DNA from: Pseudomonadota bacterium
Lineage (GTDB): Bacteria; Pseudomonadota; Alphaproteobacteria; Rhizobiales; Devosiaceae
NCBI GenBank assembly: GCA_023391095.1
Contig: JAEWBN010000009.1
Span: forward strand, 124,001-188,000
Length of the DNA: 64,000 nt
Reading direction: 5' to 3'
The notes under the pieces are model-generated. The model was not told the DNA's origin. It saw nothing but the letters and a program-made list of their open reading frames with translations, and made no database searches. The position numbers and the translations under genes are program-made. This document shows positions 7,436-15,201 of the stretch, in pieces. How positions within the stretch are numbered: position 1 is the stretch's first letter; each line of letters begins with the position of its first letter.

Positions 7436-7560
7436 CCTACCCCTTGCGGGGAGGGCAGCTTGCCCGGCTACGGGCTTAGCGAAGCTGGGTGGGGGATTGA
7501 GAGCGCCGTTGCGTGGCGCCCCCCTCCCATCCTCCCCCGTCAAGGGGGAGGTGCCGGGCC
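7436..7560 (+). repeat. RIME-like palindromic intergenic element, copy A
   Basis: The pheT-folC spacer is almost entirely filled by a G/C-run palindrome. It begins with the small hairpin CCCCTTGCGGGG (7441-7452) and ends in a perfect hairpin at 7531-7551 (CCTCCCCC ... GGGGGAGG). Between them lie complementary runs such as GGGTGGGGG and CCCCCCTCCC. The 23-nt right end (7531-7553) is identical to 61840-61862 in copy C. The layout resembles Rhizobium-type intergenic mosaic elements. No coding potential. Confidence 0.75.
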
Positions 7561-7596
7561 GGTGGCATACCGGCGTTCTGCCCAAGGGAGAGTATC

Positions 7597-8889
7597 GTGT
7601 CCCGCACCGATGCCATTCTTGCCCGTTTGAGCCAGCTCCATCCCAAGCTGATTGATCTCAGCCTCGATCGGATGCTGCCGCTTCTCGAAAAGCTGGGTAA
7701 TCCGCAGGATCATCTGCCGCCGGTCATTCATGTTGCGGGCACCAATGCCAAGGGCTCGACCATTGCCTATCTCCGCGCCTATATCGAGGCGGAGGGGCAG
7801 AAGGTGCATGTCTACAATTCCCCCCACCTCGTGCGCTTCAACGAGCGCATCCGCCTCGCTGGCAGCTATGTCGGCACGCGCCGTCTCAACGAAACGCTTG
7901 AGGCCGTGGAACGCCTCAATGATGGTGCGCCGATCACCTTTTTCGAAGTAACGACAGTTGCCGCCTTCAAGCTGTTTGCGGAAACTCCTGCGGACTATCT
8001 GTTGCTCGAAACCGGGATGGGCGGCACCTATGACACAACCAATGTGGTCAAGCACCCGCTGGGCACGGTGATCACGCCCATCGACCTCGACCACCAGAAA
8101 TTCCTCGGCGACACGCTGGCCGAAATTGCGGTCAGCAAGGCGGGGATTTTGAAGCGCGGCGCCAAGGCCGTCATGGGCATCCAGAAGGACGAAGCGCGCA
8201 GTGTGCTCGAACGTGCCGCACACCGGCTGGGCGTGCGCCCCATCTGGCAGGGCGAGGACTTTCACGGCGCCGATCAGGACGGTCGTCTTGTCTATCAGGA
8301 TGAGCACGGCCTGCTTGACCTGCCCCCGCCTGCCCTGCGCGGTCCGCACCAGTTCGACAATGCGGCCCTGGCCATTGCTGCAACGCGCCATTTCGGCTTG
8401 CCCGTCGACGAGGCGGCCATTGCCGAGGGCCTGCGCAGCGTGACCTGGCCGGCCCGCATGCAGCCGCTGCGGGAAGGCAAGATGCGCGATCTTCTCTCCC
8501 CTGCGCACGAGCTCTGGCTCGATGGCGGGCATAATGCCCATGGTGTCGCCGCGCTGGCCCGCACCTTTGCCGAAATGGGTGGGGACAAGCCGCTGGTGCT
8601 GATTGCCGGCATGATGAATACCCGCGCGCCCGAAGAAGTGTTCGAGCCGCTCAAGGCCCTTCACCCCGTCGCCTTGCTCGCCCTGACCATTCCGGGGGAA
8701 GCCAATGCCCTCCCGGCCCAGGAGATCGCAGCGCGCGCCAGCGCCATTGGCCTGCCGGCGCGGCCGGTGGGATCCATTCGCTCGGCCCTTAGGGAGGCGG
8801 CAAAGGTGCCCAATGCGCGCGTCCTCGTTTGTGGTTCGCTCTATCTTGCCGGCGATGTATTGGCCAAGAACGGTACGCCACCGGTCTAG
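7597..8889 (+). CDS. folC: Bifunctional folylpolyglutamate synthase / dihydrofolate synthase
   Basis: 430 residues. The P-loop region reads HVAGTNAKGSTIAYLRAYIEAEG, followed by the FolC hallmark SPHLVRFNERIRL. Further Mur-ligase-family signatures are ETGMGGTYDTTNVV, ITPIDLDHQKFLGDT and LDGGHNAHG. It adds glutamate to dihydropteroate and extends the polyglutamate tail of folates in the cytosol. The start is the GTG at 7597, 6 nt after AAGGGAG; longer in-frame extensions run back into the repeat element. In many relatives folC follows accD; here it is separated from accD by about 21 kb. Confidence 0.95.
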   Translation: MSRTDAILARLSQLHPKLIDLSLDRMLPLLEKLGNPQDHLPPVIHVAGTNAKGSTIAYLRAYIEAEGQKVHVYNSPHLVRFNERIRLAGSYVGTRRLNETLEAVERLNDGAPITFFEVTTVAAFKLFAETPADYLLLETGMGGTYDTTNVVKHPLGTVITPIDLDHQKFLGDTLAEIAVSKAGILKRGAKAVMGIQKDEARSVLERAAHRLGVRPIWQGEDFHGADQDGRLVYQDEHGLLDLPPPALRGPHQFDNAALAIAATRHFGLPVDEAAIAEGLRSVTWPARMQPLREGKMRDLLSPAHELWLDGGHNAHGVAALARTFAEMGGDKPLVLIAGMMNTRAPEEVFEPLKALHPVALLALTIPGEANALPAQEIAARASAIGLPARPVGSIRSALREAAKVPNARVLVCGSLYLAGDVLAKNGTPPV

Positions 8890-8952
8890 CGGCTGGCGAT
8901 TGCCCCGCCGGTGCAAATTGTCTAGGTCGGGGGGAGCAAGCTCCGGACCACC

Positions 8953-10146
8953 ATGACCATCACCACGAAAATCGAAAGCCTCGGCCACAAGGGCGAGGGC
9001 GTCGCCCTGATCGAAGGCAAGCGGGTCTTCGTGCCGCTGGCCCTGCCGGGCGAAGTGGTGGATATTGCGATCGATGGGGACCGCGGCACACTGCTTGGGG
9101 TGGCGGAGCCCTCCCCCGCGCGGCAGACGCCGCCCTGCAAGCACTTCGGCGCCTGCGGCGGCTGCCAGCTCCAGCATATGGATCGATCCAGCTACGAGGC
9201 CCTCAAGATCGGGCTGGTGGAAACGCCGCTCCGGCACGCGGGCGTCGCGGCCAAGGTTGCCCGTTTCATCGATGCTTCGGGCGACGGACGACGGCGCGCG
9301 ACGCTTCACGCCCGCACGGAAGGCGCTGGCTATATGCGGCTGCGCAGCCATCGGGTTCATGACATTGATGTCTGCCCCATCCTCGTGCCGGCATTGTCGC
9401 GCGCCCCTGACATCGCCCGGGCGGTGATGGAGGCCGTGGGCGAATCCGATGTCAGCTTCACCGCCACGCTAAGCGGGCTCGACGTCGGTGTGCGCACGCA
9501 GCGCAAACAGGCGCGCGAAGACAAGCTGATGCCGCTCGTCGCCCGGTTCGGACTGGCGCGCCTGTCGCTCAATGGCGAAATGGTGCTCCAGTCCCAGCCG
9601 CCGGTCATCGGCATGGGCAAGGCGCAGGTGGAACTGCCCATCGACGGATTTCTGCAAGCGACGGAAGTGGCGGAAGCCGTGCTCTCCGACTATGTCCTGG
9701 CAGCCACCGACAAGGCAAAGAGTGTCGCCGACCTCTTCTGCGGCATTGGTCCTTTCGCCCTGCGCCTGGCGGAAAAGCGCCCGGTCTTTGCGGCGGACAG
9801 CAATCGCGCCGCCATTGCATCGCTCGACAAAGCGCGGCGGGTCACGCGCGGCATGCGCGAGGTCACGGCCAAGACACGCGACCTCTTCCGTGATCCGCTG
9901 ACGCAGTTCGAGCTGCCCTATGAAGCGGTTGTGCTCGATCCGCCGCGCGCCGGCGCCGAAGCGCAGGTGCGGGAACTGGCAAAATCCAAGGTGCGGACCG
10001 TGGCCATGGTCGCCTGCGACGCAAAGACGTTCGCCCGCGATGCTGCACACCTCGTTCAGTCTGGGTTCAGGCTGGAGGATCTAGTGGTAGTTGATCAGTT
10101 CATTTGGTCGAGCCACGTCGAGATCGCGGCTACGTTCAAACGCTGA
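8953..10146 (+). CDS. Class I SAM-dependent RNA m5U methyltransferase family protein (RlmD/TrmA-like)
   Basis: 397 residues. The N-terminal part (about 1-60) resembles a TRAM-like RNA-binding barrel (IESLGHKGEGVALIEGKRVFVP). A four-cysteine iron-sulfur motif follows, CKHFGACGGCQ with a later C in VHDIDVCP. The SAM-binding site is VADLFCGIGPFALRLA, then VLDPPRAGA, and near the C-terminus VACDAKTFARDAAHL carries the expected catalytic cysteine. Members methylate uridine C5 in rRNA or tRNA. The catalytic loop reads ACDAKTFARD where RlmD/TrmA usually have SCNPxTLARD, so the exact target is uncertain. It follows folC by 63 nt, probably co-transcribed. Confidence 0.88.
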   Translation: MTITTKIESLGHKGEGVALIEGKRVFVPLALPGEVVDIAIDGDRGTLLGVAEPSPARQTPPCKHFGACGGCQLQHMDRSSYEALKIGLVETPLRHAGVAAKVARFIDASGDGRRRATLHARTEGAGYMRLRSHRVHDIDVCPILVPALSRAPDIARAVMEAVGESDVSFTATLSGLDVGVRTQRKQAREDKLMPLVARFGLARLSLNGEMVLQSQPPVIGMGKAQVELPIDGFLQATEVAEAVLSDYVLAATDKAKSVADLFCGIGPFALRLAEKRPVFAADSNRAAIASLDKARRVTRGMREVTAKTRDLFRDPLTQFELPYEAVVLDPPRAGAEAQVRELAKSKVRTVAMVACDAKTFARDAAHLVQSGFRLEDLVVVDQFIWSSHVEIAATFKR

Positions 10147-10258
10147 TCACAAGATTAAATGTGGCGAAATTTCGGGCAACTATCTTTGTCCGTGCCCGTT
10201 TGATCCACCCAATATGAGATTTCACTGAATGGAGCGGGTGGCGACATCCGTATATGCC

Positions 10259-10645
10259 ATGCGTATTCTTGCGACAATCTTTGCGGCTCTTGCTCTGCTG
10301 GCCGCGCCCAGCCTTGCCCAGGAGCAAGTGGCTTCGCCCGAGGGCACCTGGATCGACGCGGAAGGTACGAGCTTTACCTTCTCGCTTTGCGGCGACGGGA
10401 CCGACCTTTGCGGCGTGCTCAACGACATTCAGGGCGCTTCGCGCACGCCTGAAAACCTCGCCTATGTGAACCAGGAAGTGGTGGTGGCTGAACAGACCGC
10501 CCCTGGACGCTGGGAAGGGACGATCAACTATGGCGGCCGCTCTGCCGGAGCCAAGGTGACGCTGGTGGCCGAGGATGCCCTCGACATTACCGGTTGCCAG
10601 CTCGGCATTCTGTGCCAGACCATTACCTTCTACAAAGCCAGCTAG
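10259..10645 (+). CDS. DUF2147-type secreted small protein
   Basis: 128 residues. MRILATIFAALALLAAPSLAQ is a clear Sec signal peptide cut after the AxA site, placing the product in the periplasm. The mature part begins with GTWIDAEGTSFTFSLCGDGTDLCGVLND and contains GAKVTLVAEDALDITGCQLGILCQT, the pattern of DUF2147 proteins: a small beta-barrel with paired cysteines and no established function. An upstream in-frame ATG at 10229 would add ten residues before the signal peptide; neither start has a strong ribosome-binding site. It ends at a strong terminator and converges with the PadR gene. Confidence 0.75.
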   Translation: MRILATIFAALALLAAPSLAQEQVASPEGTWIDAEGTSFTFSLCGDGTDLCGVLNDIQGASRTPENLAYVNQEVVVAEQTAPGRWEGTINYGGRSAGAKVTLVAEDALDITGCQLGILCQTITFYKAS

Positions 10646-10659
10646 ACGCTGACCCATGA

Positions 10660-10694
10660 AAAAGGCCCCGGCTTCGCCCGGGGCCTTTTCGTTT
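10660..10694. terminator. Bidirectional intrinsic terminator
   Basis: GGCCCCGG (10664-10671) pairs with CCGGGGCC (10678-10685) around CTTCGC, flanked by AAAA on the left and TTTT on the right. It therefore works for both the DUF2147 gene (plus) and the converging padR-like gene (minus). Confidence 0.92.
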
Positions 10695-10726
10695 AGCGGG
10701 CTGGATCGGCAAGAAGTCAGCCAAAG

Positions 10727-11434
10727 CTAGAGATCGACCTCATCATCCCCAAGGCCATCCACTTCCGCGGCGGCACGGCGCAGGATATCGGCTGCCCGAC
10801 GCTGCTGATCCTCGCTGCCGCGGCGGGCCTTCTTGAGTGCCTGCTTGAGGGCCTTCCTTGCCGCCTCCAGCTCAGGTATGGCGTCGTGCATCGGCTGGTC
10901 AGCTTCCCCTTGGCTGGGACGTTCGCCCCAATGCGGCGGCACGTTGCCATCTTCAGGAGCCCCGCCGAAGGGCCAGTCGGCCCGAACGAATTCGCGAAAA
11001 CGGTTCATCTGCTCACCGGTTTTGGCCAGGAAATCGAGCGTCGAGGACACCGAGTCGCGATTTTCGGCCAGATGCGTCCGGCCTTCGTCGGTGATGGTGT
11101 AAAGCTTCTTGTTGCCATCTGCCGAGGAGGTGACGTAGCCGGCCTCCTCAAGGAAAGTCAGCGCCGGATAAACAATGCCGGGGCTGGGCGAATAAACGCC
11201 GTTGGAGCGCTCTTCCACCGCCTTGATGAGGTCGTAGCCGTGGCGCGGCTGCTGCTCGATGAAAAACAGCGCCACCAGACGCAGGTCACCCGAGGCCAGC
11301 ATGCGGCCGACGCGGACATTGCCACCCCAATTGCCGATTTCGTCATTGGCCATGCGCTGCATGCGGCCCCAGCCGCGGCGCGCCATCCGTTCGAGCTTGC
11401 GCCAATCGGGGTCGCCGTTGTTCCAATAGCTCAT
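10727..11434 (-). CDS. PadR family transcriptional regulator
   Basis: 235 residues. After a basic 45-residue lead, the PadR winged helix spans about 48-125: DLRLVALFFIEQQPRHGYDLIKAVEERS, then SPGIVYPALTFLEEAGYVTSS and KKLYTITDEGRTHLAENRD. A charged helical C-terminus (PELEAARKALKQALKKARRG ...) should dimerise. PadR proteins are usually repressors whose own genes they control, and here two copies of a perfect AGATATATCT palindrome flank its promoter. No divergent target gene is present, as the next gene upstream points the same way. The regulon beyond itself is unknown. Confidence 0.9.
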   Translation of the reverse strand: MSYWNNGDPDWRKLERMARRGWGRMQRMANDEIGNWGGNVRVGRMLASGDLRLVALFFIEQQPRHGYDLIKAVEERSNGVYSPSPGIVYPALTFLEEAGYVTSSADGNKKLYTITDEGRTHLAENRDSVSSTLDFLAKTGEQMNRFREFVRADWPFGGAPEDGNVPPHWGERPSQGEADQPMHDAIPELEAARKALKQALKKARRGSEDQQRRAADILRRAAAEVDGLGDDEVDL

Positions 11435-11445
11435 GATCTATCTCC

Positions 11446-11513
11446 AGATATATCTTGAAAGCCCTTCGAGCGGTATATTGGGGCAAGATCATCCCCTTTC
11501 AAGATATATCTTG
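11446..11513 (-). promoter_or_regulatory. padR promoter with two palindromic operators
   Basis: On the minus strand TTGAAA (11502-11497) and AATATA (11479-11474) are separated by 17 nt. Two copies of a 12-nt palindrome core bracket them: AAGATATATCTT at 11501-11512 overlapping the -35, and AGATATATCT at 11446-11455 downstream of the start site near the ribosome-binding site. The copies are in opposite orientation, each extended by TTGAAAG facing the other. ATATATC-type palindromes are typical PadR sites. This predicts autorepression, possibly with looping between the two sites. Confidence 0.7.
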
Positions 11514-11525
11514 CGATGCACGATC

Positions 11526-11562
11526 ACAAAAAACACCCCCGGATCATCATCCGAGGGTGCTG
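11526..11562 (-). terminator. Intrinsic terminator of the NDUFA9-like gene
   Basis: Read on the minus strand, CACCCTCGGAT pairs with ATCCGGGGGTG (one mismatch) around a short loop, followed by six T (11533-11528). It lies 25 nt after the stop of the gene ending at 11587 and insulates it from the padR promoter. Confidence 0.85.
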
Positions 11563-11586
11563 AACCGATTTGTCGCGCCGGATAAA

Positions 11587-12585
11587 TTAGGCTGCCAGGC
11601 TCCCGTGCGCTTCGGGCTTGTTGTCCCGGTCAAACTCACCATGGCGGCGGAAGCGCCACATATAGGTGGGCAGAATATCGTCCATGGATCGCGGCGTGAT
11701 GCCAAAGGCCGCAAAGGTGCGCTTGTCCTTGTCTGCTTCAGCCGACACGACATTGTCGACATTGAGCAGTTCGACCTGATCGCCGGTGATCAGCGGCGTG
11801 CCGGGCAGGATGCCGAGAATGCCGGCCATCATCTTGGCAATGCCATTGGACAGCGGCAGCAGCATGCGCTTGCGGCCGGCCTCGCGCAGGATGCGCTCCA
11901 TCAGCGCCTTGTGGCTCTCAACATCGGGCCCGCCCAGCTCGTAGACCCGGCCGGTCCTGACTTCCCCCTCGGCAGCCTTGGCGAAGGCTTCCGCGACATC
12001 ACCCACAAAGACCGGCTGAAACAGCGTCTTGCCACCGATCAGCGGCAGAACAGGGAACATACGCGCCAGCGTGCCCATGAGATTGAAGAAGCCATCGCCC
12101 TGGCCGAACATCAGCGAAGGCCGCAGGATCACGGCGTCGGGGAAGGCTTCGAGCACCGCGGCTTCGCCGGCCAGCTTGCTGTCGGCATAGGCGCTGACCT
12201 TTGCGGCCTTGTCGACGCCCAGGGCGGACATATGCACGAGCGCCTTGGCTCCGGCTGCCTTGGCCGCGCGGGCAACGGTTGCCGCACCGGCAATATGCAC
12301 CGCCTTGAAGCTCTGGGGGCCCTTTTGCGCCCCGATACCGACAAGGTTGATGACGATGTCGGCGCCCTGCACGGCGCGCCGCACCGAATCCTCATTGCGC
12401 AGATTGGCCTGGATGGGCATGACCTGGCCGACATTGCCCAGCATGCGGGTGGCGCCCGCCAGATCGGGGCGGCGCACGGCCACGCGGATGCGGTAGCCCT
12501 TGCGGGCGAGAACCTGAACCAGATGCGTGCCGACAAAACCAGACCCGCCGAAAATGGTGACGAGTTTTGGACTGTTGCGATCCAT
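11587..12585 (-). CDS. Complex I NDUFA9-family NAD(P)-binding protein
   Basis: 332 residues, an atypical short-chain dehydrogenase. The Rossmann dinucleotide motif is VTIFGGSGFVGTHLVQVLARKGYRIRV at about 8-34. NLVGIGAQKGPQSFKAVHIAGAATVARAAKAAG and the YADSKLAGE segment (Y-x3-K) follow, with PSLMFGQGDGFFNL afterwards. This series is characteristic of the alphaproteobacterial counterpart of the mitochondrial complex I accessory subunit NDUFA9, thought to bind NADPH. The C-terminal part lacks membrane helices. Monocistronic, with its own terminator. Whether it joins complex I in this organism is inference. Confidence 0.88.
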   Translation of the reverse strand: MDRNSPKLVTIFGGSGFVGTHLVQVLARKGYRIRVAVRRPDLAGATRMLGNVGQVMPIQANLRNEDSVRRAVQGADIVINLVGIGAQKGPQSFKAVHIAGAATVARAAKAAGAKALVHMSALGVDKAAKVSAYADSKLAGEAAVLEAFPDAVILRPSLMFGQGDGFFNLMGTLARMFPVLPLIGGKTLFQPVFVGDVAEAFAKAAEGEVRTGRVYELGGPDVESHKALMERILREAGRKRMLLPLSNGIAKMMAGILGILPGTPLITGDQVELLNVDNVVSAEADKDKRTFAAFGITPRSMDDILPTYMWRFRRHGEFDRDNKPEAHGSLAA

Positions 12586-12736
12586 AAGCAGGACTCCGGT
12601 CGGGCGAAAACTATCTTTGAGGCTTCTAGCGCAAGCCCCTCGGGTGTGTCGAGCCTTGCCGAGCCGGCTTTTGCGCAGCGAGACTTGACTCTGTTGGGCG
12701 CGTGTTCTTTCTTTGTTCTCACAAGGAGACTCAGAA

Positions 12737-13099
12737 ATGACCGAGGCAAAAATCCATCACGGCTCCTGTCACTGCGGCGCCGTTCGCTTTTCCGTCGAAA
12801 CGGATTTTTCGAGCCTGGCGGACTGCAACTGCTCGCGCTGCCGACGGCTCGGCTGGGTGATGCATTCGGCACCTGCGGATAAGTTCACTCTGGAAGCGGG
12901 CGCGGACAATCTCACCCTTTATAGGTTCAATACGGAGATGATCGACCATGTCTTTTGCCGGACATGTGGCATCCAATCGTTTGCACGCGGTTCAGACGGG
13001 CAGGGCAATCAGCTCGTCATGGTCAATGTGAACTGCCTCCAAAACCCTCCGGTCATCGACAAAGCCGCCATCAGGCACTGGGACGGTGCAAACTTTTGA
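12737..13099 (+). CDS. GFA family protein (CENP-V/GFA zinc domain)
   Basis: 120 residues. Zinc ligands are visible as GSCHCGAVRFS near the N-terminus, DCNCSRCRRLG, and VFCRTCGIQSFARG, the three cysteine clusters of the glutathione-dependent formaldehyde-activating (GFA) fold. Members may bind S-hydroxymethylglutathione, but most, including short forms like this one, have no proven substrate. AAGGAG at 12723-12728 places the start at the ATG at 12737; an in-frame TTG at 12713 lies before that ribosome-binding site. It stands alone, divergent from the NDUFA9-like gene. Confidence 0.88.
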   Translation: MTEAKIHHGSCHCGAVRFSVETDFSSLADCNCSRCRRLGWVMHSAPADKFTLEAGADNLTLYRFNTEMIDHVFCRTCGIQSFARGSDGQGNQLVMVNVNCLQNPPVIDKAAIRHWDGANF

Positions 13100-13117
13100 A
13101 GATACGCGCAAATCGCA

Positions 13118-13146
13118 TTGACAATGGTCTGCCAGCGCCCTAGTTA
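13118..13146 (+). promoter_or_regulatory. Sigma-70 promoter of tRNA-Leu
   Basis: A consensus -35 TTGACA (13118-13123) and -10 TAGTTA (13141-13146) with 17-nt spacing lie 10 nt before the mature tRNA 5' end. The start site would therefore be only a few bases upstream of the tRNA. Confidence 0.75.
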
Positions 13147-13156
13147 CACGCCCGTC

Positions 13157-13241
13157 GCCCAGATGGCGGAATTGGTAGACGCGCACGGTTCAGGTCCGTG
13201 TGCCGCAAGGCGTGAAGGTTCGAGTCCTTTTCTGGGCACCA
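13157..13241 (+). tRNA. tRNA-Leu (anticodon CAG)
   Basis: Acceptor arms GCCCAGA (13157-13163) and TCTGGGC (13231-13237) pair perfectly. The D-loop carries GGTAGAC, the anticodon loop TTCAGGT gives anticodon CAG, a long variable arm follows as in class II tRNAs, and GGTTCGAGTCC forms the T-arm. The 3' ACCA is genomically encoded. It reads the CUG codon, dominant in this GC-rich genome. No integrase or att-like duplication was seen next to it. Confidence 0.96.
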
Positions 13242-13248
13242 ATTTCTC

Positions 13249-13286
13249 AAAACCCCGATTGCAGCAATGCAGTCGGGGTTTTGCTT
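13249..13286 (+). terminator. Intrinsic terminator after tRNA-Leu
   Basis: AAAACCCCGA (13249-13258 region) pairs with TCGGGGTTTT (13273-13282), enclosing an inner GCAGCAATGC segment and followed by GCTTT. The symmetric A/T flanks would also stop transcripts arriving from the lnt side. The remaining bases to 13464 hold nothing recognisable. Confidence 0.88.
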
Positions 13287-13464
13287 TATGGACAGGCCGC
13301 TGCCTCGTCACCGCGATTGCTTCGACAGACGTGTGCCTAGCCGAACCCATCCATCACGATGAACGAGTTCGCGGCTTACGATCAGACCGTAGCCATGGAG
13401 CGCAGGCTGGGCTCATAAGGCGACAAAGACCGGGTTTGCGCTGCAGAGTTTCGCGCGGACTAGC

Positions 13465-15081
13465 CTAAAGAGCCGGCCGGCGCTTGCCGCGGCGGGACGC
13501 CACCAGGCCCACCAGCATGCCGGCCAGAACGGCGATCCAGAACGGCCAGTGGCGGACCTGGGAAAAGACCGTAGCGGGAAGTTTATGGTGGGGTCGAACG
13601 TCGAGGACGGCCATTTCCCCGGGGGTGAGGGCTGCAGTGATGCGGCCCAGCGGGTCGGTGGCGAAGGTCAGGCCGGTATTGGCGGCGCGCACCAGGCTCA
13701 TACCCTCTTCCACCGCGCGCAGGCGCGCATGATGGGCGTGCTGGGCAGGGCCGATGGAGCGGTCGAACCAGGCGTCATTGGTGACATTGAGCAGCACCTG
13801 GGCGCTGGCCGTGTCCCCCAGGGCCCCGGAAAAGATGATCTCGTAACAGACCAGCATCAGCAGCGCAGGGGTGTTGGGCAGGCTCATCAGCCGGCGCCTG
13901 GCGTCACCGGCCGACCAGCCGTCGGCTCCCGGAACGAACTGCGTAATGCCGATGGATTTCAGCGCCTCGGCAAAAGGCAGGTATTCCCCAAAGGGAACCA
14001 GGTGGGCCTTGTCGTAGGATGCAATGACCTCGCCCTCGCTATCGATGGCCACAACGGAATTGAAGGGTGGCTGGCTGGTGCCGGACGGATTGAGCTCATA
14101 GGGCCGGCGCGGCACGCCAGCCAGGAGCGTTGTGCCTTCGGGCAGCATGCGGGCGATCCTAGCCAGTGCGTCCGGATAGGTTTCGAGGAAGAACGGGATG
14201 CTCGATTCGGGCCAGACCAGCTGCGTGATGTCGGCGAGGCCCTGATCGGATGGGTCCATCCGCATGTCCGACAGCATCAGGAGGCGGTCGACCAGCGCGA
14301 CGGGATCGACATTGCCGAAATCGGCATGTTCATAGACCAGTGGCTGCACCAGCCGCAGGGACATGTCGGTCCGCTCGGTGGCGATGGTGCCCGAGTGGCG
14401 GTTCCAGCCATAAGCCAGCTGCCCCGAAATAACGAGCAGGGCCAGAAACAGCGGCGCAAGGCGCCGGGTCAGCGGGCGATCGTCGGCTGGCCAGATCAGC
14501 GCCGGTGTCATGGCCAGAAGTGGCGCGAGGAAAGTGAGGCCATAGACGCCGATGACCGAGGCCAGCTGCATCATCTCGTCGGTGCCGGTGAGGCTATAGC
14601 CCAGAAGATCGAACGGGAAGCCGGTCAGCACATGGCCGCGTGCGTATTCGGCGGCTGCCAGCCAGGCCGTGAGCGTCAGGATGCGTGTCCAGCCATGGCT
14701 CCAGAAGAGATGGGCGAAGGCGCTGGCGAGGCCCCAGAAAATGGCAATGAGGCCGGCCAGACCGAGAATGGCCGGGGGCATGGCGCCCAGGACCCAGCCG
14801 CCATCGACAAAAAACGCCGCGCCCAGCCAGTGAAAGGCCACCGTAAAATAGCCCCAGCCAAAGGCGAAACCAATGCTGAAGGCGGGGCCGAATATCCGGC
14901 GAAGGCCCTGCCCACGCTCGGCGCCATCCAGCGCCCAGACCCATACGGGCATGGCGATGAACAGGGCCGGGAGGAGAAAAAAGGGCGGCACGGAAAGACC
15001 GGCCACGGCCCCTGCGAGCATGAGTAGCAGGAAGCGGCGCCAGCCATGGCTCAGCATGGCGGTTTCAGCCAGCCAAGTCAT
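13465..15081 (-). CDS. lnt: Apolipoprotein N-acyltransferase
   Basis: 538 residues. The N-terminal half has the expected cluster of membrane helices (for example FLLLMLAGAVAGLSVPPFFLLPALFIAMPVWVW). The C-terminal half is the nitrilase-like periplasmic catalytic domain: QLVWPESSIPFF supplies the Glu, YDKAHLVPFGEYLPF the Lys and essential residues, and LMLVCYEIIFSGAL the nucleophile Cys. It transfers an acyl chain from phospholipid to the N-terminal cysteine of lipoproteins in the inner membrane. A final helix (PFWIAVLAGMLVGLV) anchors the C-terminus. Divergent from tsaB with a 120-nt gap. Confidence 0.95.
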   Translation of the reverse strand: MTWLAETAMLSHGWRRFLLLMLAGAVAGLSVPPFFLLPALFIAMPVWVWALDGAERGQGLRRIFGPAFSIGFAFGWGYFTVAFHWLGAAFFVDGGWVLGAMPPAILGLAGLIAIFWGLASAFAHLFWSHGWTRILTLTAWLAAAEYARGHVLTGFPFDLLGYSLTGTDEMMQLASVIGVYGLTFLAPLLAMTPALIWPADDRPLTRRLAPLFLALLVISGQLAYGWNRHSGTIATERTDMSLRLVQPLVYEHADFGNVDPVALVDRLLMLSDMRMDPSDQGLADITQLVWPESSIPFFLETYPDALARIARMLPEGTTLLAGVPRRPYELNPSGTSQPPFNSVVAIDSEGEVIASYDKAHLVPFGEYLPFAEALKSIGITQFVPGADGWSAGDARRRLMSLPNTPALLMLVCYEIIFSGALGDTASAQVLLNVTNDAWFDRSIGPAQHAHHARLRAVEEGMSLVRAANTGLTFATDPLGRITAALTPGEMAVLDVRPHHKLPATVFSQVRHWPFWIAVLAGMLVGLVASRRGKRRPAL

Positions 15082-15201
15082 GGACGATCTCGCGGACGAT
15101 CTCGGGGCGAATCATGGGCCATGGGGGCAAATTGGTCGCGCCGGTCCACCCCGTCAAGGCGGTGGACTTGGCCTTGGGCCAAGGCTAGAGGTTCTGTCCT
15201 G

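Noticed and set aside
7436..7560. CRISPR-like repeats in GC-run intergenic regions
   Set aside because: Single palindromic elements without regularly spaced direct repeats or spacers, and no cas genes in the window.
7540..9360. Open frame of about 600 codons antisense to folC and the methyltransferase gene
   Set aside because: It spans two unrelated genes and an intergenic gap, with no domain; a shadow frame.
13157..13464. Integration site or island at tRNA-Leu
   Set aside because: No integrase, no duplicated tRNA 3' end, and only 180 nt of unremarkable sequence before lnt.
13549..15027. Long open frame (about 490 codons) antisense to lnt
   Set aside because: The opposite strand has clear Lnt motifs; the antisense product is low-complexity Gly/Gln/Arg-rich, as expected from codon bias in GC-rich DNA.
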